Assembly (NCBI GenBank): GCA_029237695.1
Contig: CM055278.1
Location: 79,877,817-79,941,816 of the forward strand
Direction of reading: 5' to 3'
Origin: Conchocele bisecta
Taxonomy: Eukaryota; Mollusca; Bivalvia; Lucinida; Thyasiridae
Length of the DNA: 64,000 nucleotides
The notes beneath the pieces are model-generated. The model saw only the letters and a program-made list of their open reading frames with translations, ran no database searches and was not told the DNA's origin. Of this stretch, positions 60,701 to 64,000 are shown piece by piece. The position numbers and the translations under genes are program-made. Every line of letters begins with the position of its first letter. Position 1 is the stretch's first letter.

Positions 60701-60862
60701 ATGTCGCCACTGTTCGTTAATCGAGAAGTCGACGAGACTGAGGTTCCACAGCACATGAAGGACTACCTGGCCAGGACCGGGAGGAATAGAGTCGAAGGGC
60801 AGAGAAAGCTCGTGGGGGCAATGTCCGCCAAGAAGATGATCATATATCACCCCCGCTGCTAA
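57797..60862 (+). CDS. Protein-primed-type family B DNA polymerase, N-terminal and palm part (gene broken at 60860)
   Basis: Likely the self-encoded replicase of the element. An in-frame Met lies at 57710 inside the TIR. I prefer the Met at 57797, just past the TIR, which starts a SAP-like stretch (MREQAKSWGISLRG). Residue numbers count from 57710. 300-405: OTU-like region with DDYLCLF (C308) and GGHSFLI (H399). 415-435: C2HC zinc finger. About 486-540: endonuclease-like, Vsr-type region with DPVDGY and FHGCYWHGCP. Exonuclease: Exo I YDFEAYLD (D593, E595), Exo II NCSRYD (D699), Exo III YNDLD (825-829). Then VGGPSIVF (896-903) and motif A GYDANALYLS (D933). The TAA at 60860-60862 ends the frame before motifs B and C, which continue downstream in the same frame. 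The gene is visibly richer in GC than the flanks. Domain names are from motif recognition only. Confidence 0.88.
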   Translation: MSTIKQMREQAKSWGISLRGLRLKKDISDRISDARAVVYEERMRRAVSTGRLPADPEKRSEKLENETTASLRATAYAQRVKEDHSARTKPLQKAYYNKIYQGLVGRPPKRRRDIARALVEEGPRILAEEAEVRETDDRGRRKIVWTFERGVDGEIANRIMNKIRPEMTTACYLRYSCSYRIRHIETDETMIYHKQSKGSPWINEISKAESWITDREKGRMDIEKVDRPNTKWTFVRWISVEVKMIIDAQQLLMGAGKLPDWLRQKKGMNSVDTYDDYLCLFRCIAIHRGVRPDRCCEKARNLAREYFGHDNGPDSKGILLEDIKKVEEHFKMGIRVYEPTDEGVWYLMKVPANYDVVGEKIMTIGMFGGHSFLITNLRKMTNEYGCTGCQQRFTKSCNMHRHATTCMGGKTVVTCPGKMVERPQSAYEKALYPKGSASERSIQWLSREEERVGKHIHHARCGHGGERWVAGDPVDGYCHETKTVFQFHGCYWHGCPTHCRRGNARSLYKKTKIQDTKIRKAGYELVVIWECDWLNDNFDKINTYYPRWPHDETTTLYPHQIVYDFEAYLDKSKTTRPTKDLTFEVEHVPISVSLGDTMHKGITHICERDPDTLVEKFVTELQMRGKAIRDEVRKKYLPADIDMLSKSQQAKIISWIDQVPVVGFNCSRYDLNLIKQHFVEKLAATVNKVMVGKRANTTMFLFTPEFRFLDIIQYLGPGTTYDRWVKAYDCKTVKSHFPYEWFDSADKLDHPGLPDYPEWYSKLKGEFLLSLSEWKECKKVFRENGMKTFKEWLQHYNDLDVGPFLEALTKMTEFYRGRCVDILKDAVSLPGVSLQYLLRGTIDGKADRPKLWSPKSETYEMMKQGLVGGPSIVFSRYAEAGRSTIRGQVGSQEEKMCKAVLGYDANALYLSTLSKDMPCGEETIWTCDDPERQSYIDRFVREVKSEKWFGFAELDIEVPETLRDKFSEMSPLFVNREVDETEVPQHMKDYLARTGRNRVEGQRKLVGAMSAKKMIIYHPRC

Positions 60863-60880
60863 AATGGTAATCTGGAGCAC
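60835..60880 (+). other. Local break in the polymerase frame
   Basis: Conserved-looking polymerase sequence runs in the same frame before about 60850 and after about 60872. The few codons between are out of register and contain TAA. Two one-base length changes of opposite sign about 20 bases apart would explain it. This may be a real mutation or a base-calling error. Confidence 0.65.
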
Positions 60881-61571
60881 GGTCTGATCGTCAAGGCGGT
60901 GCATAGGGTGATAGACTACACGCCCGGCAAACCGTTTCAATGGTTCGTTAAAGAGGTCACCGATGCCAGACGGAAGGAGGACGTCGACAAGAGCAAGGCA
61001 GTGTTGGCGGAGATATTCAAACTGGTTGGCAACGCGTGTTGTGGCAAGCTGATAGAGGCACAAGAGAGACACATGAACACCACATATACGAAGGATGAGA
61101 AGACTGTTGACCGGGCACTGAGGTCGGCGTGGTTCGAAGACCTGGAGGAGATTGGGGAGGCTTACGAGATATCGAGCAGGAAGACTCGAGTGGTGATCAA
61201 CAGACCGTTTCAGTGTGGCATAGCGGTCTACCAATTAGCTATGCTAGAGTTTTATTATGACTTCTTGGACAAGTACGTGGATCGCGGAGATTTCGAACTG
61301 ATACAGATGGACACTGACAGTATGTACTTCGCTCTGTCGGAGAAGACGCTGGCGGCGGTGGTGAGAAAGAATATGAAGAGAAAGTTCAATAAGGAGAAGA
61401 CCGAGTGGTTGGCGTGGGATAAATGGAACAACAGAACTCCGGGACTGTTCAAGCTGGAATTCGAAGGGGATAGAGCCATCGCTCTGTGTAGCAAGTGTTA
61501 CTACGTGAGTGGTGATGGAAAATCTAAGCACTCGGCCAAGGGGATGTCGAAGAGATCTAACGATCTGACTT
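60863..61571 (+). CDS. Family B DNA polymerase, C-terminal part (same frame, cut by assembly gap)
   Basis: It continues the polymerase in the same reading frame after the stop at 60860-60862. It contains motif B (FKLVGNACCGK, near 61017-61050) and motif C (QMDTDSMYFAL, DTDS near 61310-61321), the two palm motifs missing from the first part, followed by LFKLEFEG and a KGMSKRSN stretch typical of the thumb entry. Catalytic aspartates are present. The sequence is lost in the N run at 61572, so the true C-terminus is unknown. The ten codons after the gap (ending at 62104) are not evidence of a terminus. The two parts are almost certainly one gene with a local break. Confidence 0.85.
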
Positions 61572-62071
61572 NNNNNNNNNNNNNNNNNNNNNNNNNNNNN
61601 NNNNNNNNNNNNNNNNNNNNNNNNNNNNNNNNNNNNNNNNNNNNNNNNNNNNNNNNNNNNNNNNNNNNNNNNNNNNNNNNNNNNNNNNNNNNNNNNNNNN
61701 NNNNNNNNNNNNNNNNNNNNNNNNNNNNNNNNNNNNNNNNNNNNNNNNNNNNNNNNNNNNNNNNNNNNNNNNNNNNNNNNNNNNNNNNNNNNNNNNNNNN
61801 NNNNNNNNNNNNNNNNNNNNNNNNNNNNNNNNNNNNNNNNNNNNNNNNNNNNNNNNNNNNNNNNNNNNNNNNNNNNNNNNNNNNNNNNNNNNNNNNNNNN
61901 NNNNNNNNNNNNNNNNNNNNNNNNNNNNNNNNNNNNNNNNNNNNNNNNNNNNNNNNNNNNNNNNNNNNNNNNNNNNNNNNNNNNNNNNNNNNNNNNNNNN
62001 NNNNNNNNNNNNNNNNNNNNNNNNNNNNNNNNNNNNNNNNNNNNNNNNNNNNNNNNNNNNNNNNNNNNNNN
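61572..62071. other. Assembly gap, exactly 500 N
   Basis: The round number marks a placeholder for a gap of unknown size. It sits inside the mobile element, between the polymerase and the right TIR. Confidence 0.98.
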
Positions 62072-62110
62072 TACCTGGCGTTTTATTTTCAGGTTTATAT
62101 GTAGCAATAC

Positions 62111-62186
62111 CTTTCGTGGTCGTGTGGGTTAAGGAGCCACTCTATGGAGACGTGGGTTGTGAGTTCGAATCTCGGCTAGACCTAAA
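62111..62186 (+). tRNA. Degenerate tRNA-like sequence inside the element
   Basis: TGGTCGTGTGGGTTAAGGAG resembles the D region (A box) of serine/leucine-type tRNAs and GAGTTCGAATCTC is a good B box. A long T run (62189 onward) could serve as a Pol III terminator. The acceptor and anticodon stems do not pair well, so it is unlikely to be a working tRNA. A captured tRNA or SINE fragment, or a Pol III promoter remnant, are the options. Confidence 0.35.
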
Positions 62187-62227
62187 ACTTTTTTTTTTTT
62201 TATTATTTTTTTTTTGTTTGCTCTAGG

Positions 62228-62642
62228 AAATATATGATCTCGCGGTTGATGAAAAATATGTTCTCATACATACCCGCCGAATAGGTGTGTTTTGAAAAAA
62301 TTAAAATTGTGCCTACTCCCCCTTTGTGTTTTTGAAAAATTAAAATTGTGCCTACTCCCCCCCTTCGTGTTTTGAAAAATTAAAATTATGCTTACTAACC
62401 CCCGTGTTTTTTTGAAAAATTACAGATTTTCCTCCATTTTTATGAGAATATGGAGGAAAATCTGTAATTTTGAAAATTACTCCCATTCTCATAAATATTC
62501 TCATAAATATTCTCATAAAAATGGAGGAAAATCTGAGTAGTATATAAGAGTCATTAATGATACCACTATGTGGTGGGAGGCGCCGTGCGTAGCCGGCGCC
62601 CTCTAGAGGGTGGTGGTATCATTATGACTCTTATATACTACT
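62228..62642 (-). repeat. Right terminal inverted repeat
   Basis: This is the reverse complement of the left TIR, near-identical apart from the short homopolymer at the G-run position. It ends with CTCTTATATACTACT and carries the same T-shaped palindrome (62536-62642) and ACAGATTTTCCTCCAT hairpin. Confidence 0.9.
62536..62642. repeat. T-shaped terminal palindrome, right end
   Basis: The mirror of 57306-57412, with the same CCCTCTAGAGGG and GGCGCCG / CGGCGCC side arms and the same outer stem. Confidence 0.8.
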
Positions 62643-62729
62643 TTTGTTTCTATCTAGACAGGTTTGGGAGTCAATTTCCATTGTTTTCTTAATTGTTCGA
62701 CGCTTCTTGACAGCTTCCTCCTTTTCGCA

Positions 62730-62895
62730 ATACAATCGATATTTGATGGAATTTCATCAAATACACAAACATTGGGGAGGGTGTTTTGTTATTGATGAAA
62801 AAATACTTACATTTTAAATATTTATTAGTTTTAATATGTTTGCCAAACGTTTGTCGGCATAAAAACGTGGAACAGACAGCAATAACATACAACGT
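62730..62895 (+). repeat. Dispersed repeat around GATGGAATTTCATC, copy 3 (right flank of the polymerase element)
   Basis: ATATTTGATGGAATTTCATC, GGGGAGGGTG, GATGAAAAAATACTTACA and TTGTCGGCATAAAAACGTGG match the 57050-57300 copy in inverted orientation and the 7380-7560 copy directly. Confidence 0.6.
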
Positions 62896-63380
62896 GTATT
62901 TACACTCATGAGTAATCGCTCAACGCACAGCCAAGTCCAGGATTAAAAAAAATGTGTATTAAAAGCATTTTCCTCGGAATACAGCTTCGTATCAATCTCG
63001 CTGTGTGGCGTGTTGATTTCATCTTTTCATTCCGTAATTGTTTTGCTGTTTTTTCCCTTCCCAACAAAGTTATTCAGTTTTGACATACGAAAACGTTTGT
63101 TGCAAAGTGAACGCTTCAAGAAAACAACACGCGTACGCACTTGTGGTCTATCAGATTATGATAGCTTAGGTCAACGGGTGCGGAATGGCTGTTAATCTGC
63201 TAATAACGTAAAAGTCTGTCGGTAATTGGAATAGCACGAACTATCCCAACAATTCGCTGTAACAGTTTTTGATGCAATACAGCGCGGATATCAGCGGGAA
63301 ATTGCCCACTAGAATTTGCCGGTGACTATACGCTCTCAGCTGTAGTCGTTTCGAAGTTATTTCGAGAAAACTAACACGCT
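62896..63380. other. Intergenic sequence, nothing recognised
   Basis: No repeat, RNA or credible coding signal was seen. Confidence 0.4.
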
Positions 63381-64000
63381 GGTGATAGTACGATGGCGAT
63401 GTTAAACTCTCACGACAGTACGAAGACGATACTACAATAGCACGATGATTATATTACGATGGCGATACTACGATGGCAATACTACGATAGCACGATGATG
63501 GTATACGATGACGATACTACGATAGCACAATGACTATATTACGATGGCGATACTACAATAGCACGATTATGATATTACGATGGCGATACTACGATAGCAC
63601 GATGACGATAGTACGATGGCGATACTACGATAGCACAATGATGATACTAATATCGCAATACGACGATATCACGATAACGATAGTACGATGGCGATAATAC
63701 GATGGCGATACTACGATAGCACGATTATGTTATTACGATGTCGATACTACGATAGCACGATGACGATAATACGATGGTGATACTACGATATCACGATGAA
63801 TACAGTACGATGGCGATACTACGATAGCACAATGATGATACTAATATGGCAATACGACGATATCACTATGACGATAGTACGATGGCGATACTACGATATC
63901 AAGATGACTATAATACTATGGCGACACTACGATTGCACGATGATGATACTACGATGGCGATACTACTATATCACGACAGTACGATAATACCTTAACAATA
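63381..64000 (+). repeat. Minisatellite of ~12-bp units (TACGATGGCGAT / TACGATAGCACG)
   Basis: Units such as TACGATGGCGAT, ACTACGATAGCA and CGATGATGATAC alternate with a loose longer period near 36-60 bases. The array runs off the window edge. Because the unit is a multiple of three, an artificial open frame of WRYYD-type residues appears at 63796-63987. It is a by-product of the repeat. Confidence 0.85.

Larger units (their letters stand above)
57306..62642 (+). mobile_element. Polinton/Maverick-like (adintovirus-like) element, internally gapped
   Basis: The element is delimited by near-identical terminal inverted repeats (57306-57749 and 62228-62642) that begin AGTAGTATATAAGAG and end with its complement. 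TTTGT lies directly outside both ends (57301-57305 and 62643-62647), a 5-bp candidate target duplication. The only recognisable gene is a protein-primed-type family B DNA polymerase on the plus strand. Polintons are usually 15-20 kb and also encode integrase, ATPase, protease and capsid proteins. None is visible, but a 500-N placeholder gap at 61572-62071 hides an unknown length, so a full element could be collapsed there. A polymerase-only derivative is the alternative. Confidence 0.75.

Noticed and set aside
60533..61234. Minus-strand open frame of 233 codons
   Set aside because: It is antisense to the polymerase palm region, whose conserved motifs clearly define the plus-strand frame.
61244..62107. 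Open frames spanning the N gap
   Set aside because: More than half of the frame is unknown bases. The sequence after the gap cannot be assumed to be in frame or adjacent.

Overview
The window looks like repeat-dominated intergenic DNA from a multicellular eukaryote, most likely a mollusc and probably a bivalve. It has no bacterial gene packing, Shine-Dalgarno sites or operons. It is AT-rich and full of MITE-like inverted repeats, tRNA-derived SINEs, long satellite arrays and one mobile element that encodes a protein-primed DNA polymerase. The bivalve guess rests on remembered repeat styles and has not been tested by any search. I see no host protein-coding gene, rRNA or intact functional tRNA.

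Layout: 1-11030 holds dispersed repeats. They include a MITE (218-515), a degenerate ~70-bp tandem array (1655-2665), a gene-less ~4.5-kb element with long terminal inverted repeats (2669-7146) and several small MITEs (10035-10620). From 11033 to 18665 lies a 38-bp satellite of about 200 copies with higher-order repeats of about 1.6 kb and 380 bp. 18666-28350 is a patchwork of MITEs, two tRNA-derived SINE heads, palindromes, and an element (24599-25845) whose inverted ends are a C-rich/G-rich minisatellite. From 28352 to 52501, 24 kb is an 82-bp satellite of about 290 copies. Its two flanks and its monomer all match, in reverse orientation, a dispersed element at 23283-24060, so the satellite appears to have grown inside a copy of that element. 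52502-57305 is intergenic sequence with several long hairpins.

The one real coding unit is at 57306-62642. It is a Polinton/Maverick-like (or adintovirus-like) element with ~0.42-0.44-kb terminal inverted repeats and a matching 5-bp flanking direct repeat. It carries a type B, protein-primed family DNA polymerase fused behind an OTU-like region, a zinc finger and an endonuclease-like region. The gene is interrupted by an in-frame stop and then cut by a 500-N assembly gap of unknown true size, so the apparent 5.3-kb length is only a placeholder. Each terminus can fold into a branched, T-shaped hairpin, a notable feature for a protein-primed polymerase element. The window ends in a minisatellite built on a ~12-bp unit (63381-64000).

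Several patches of both satellites (for example 11100-12080, 28865-29345, 42275-43460, 46480-51960) are rich in one-base indels although neighbouring units are nearly identical. These patches, two long poly-G runs and the N gap suggest uneven assembly quality, and fine-scale conclusions there should be treated with care.
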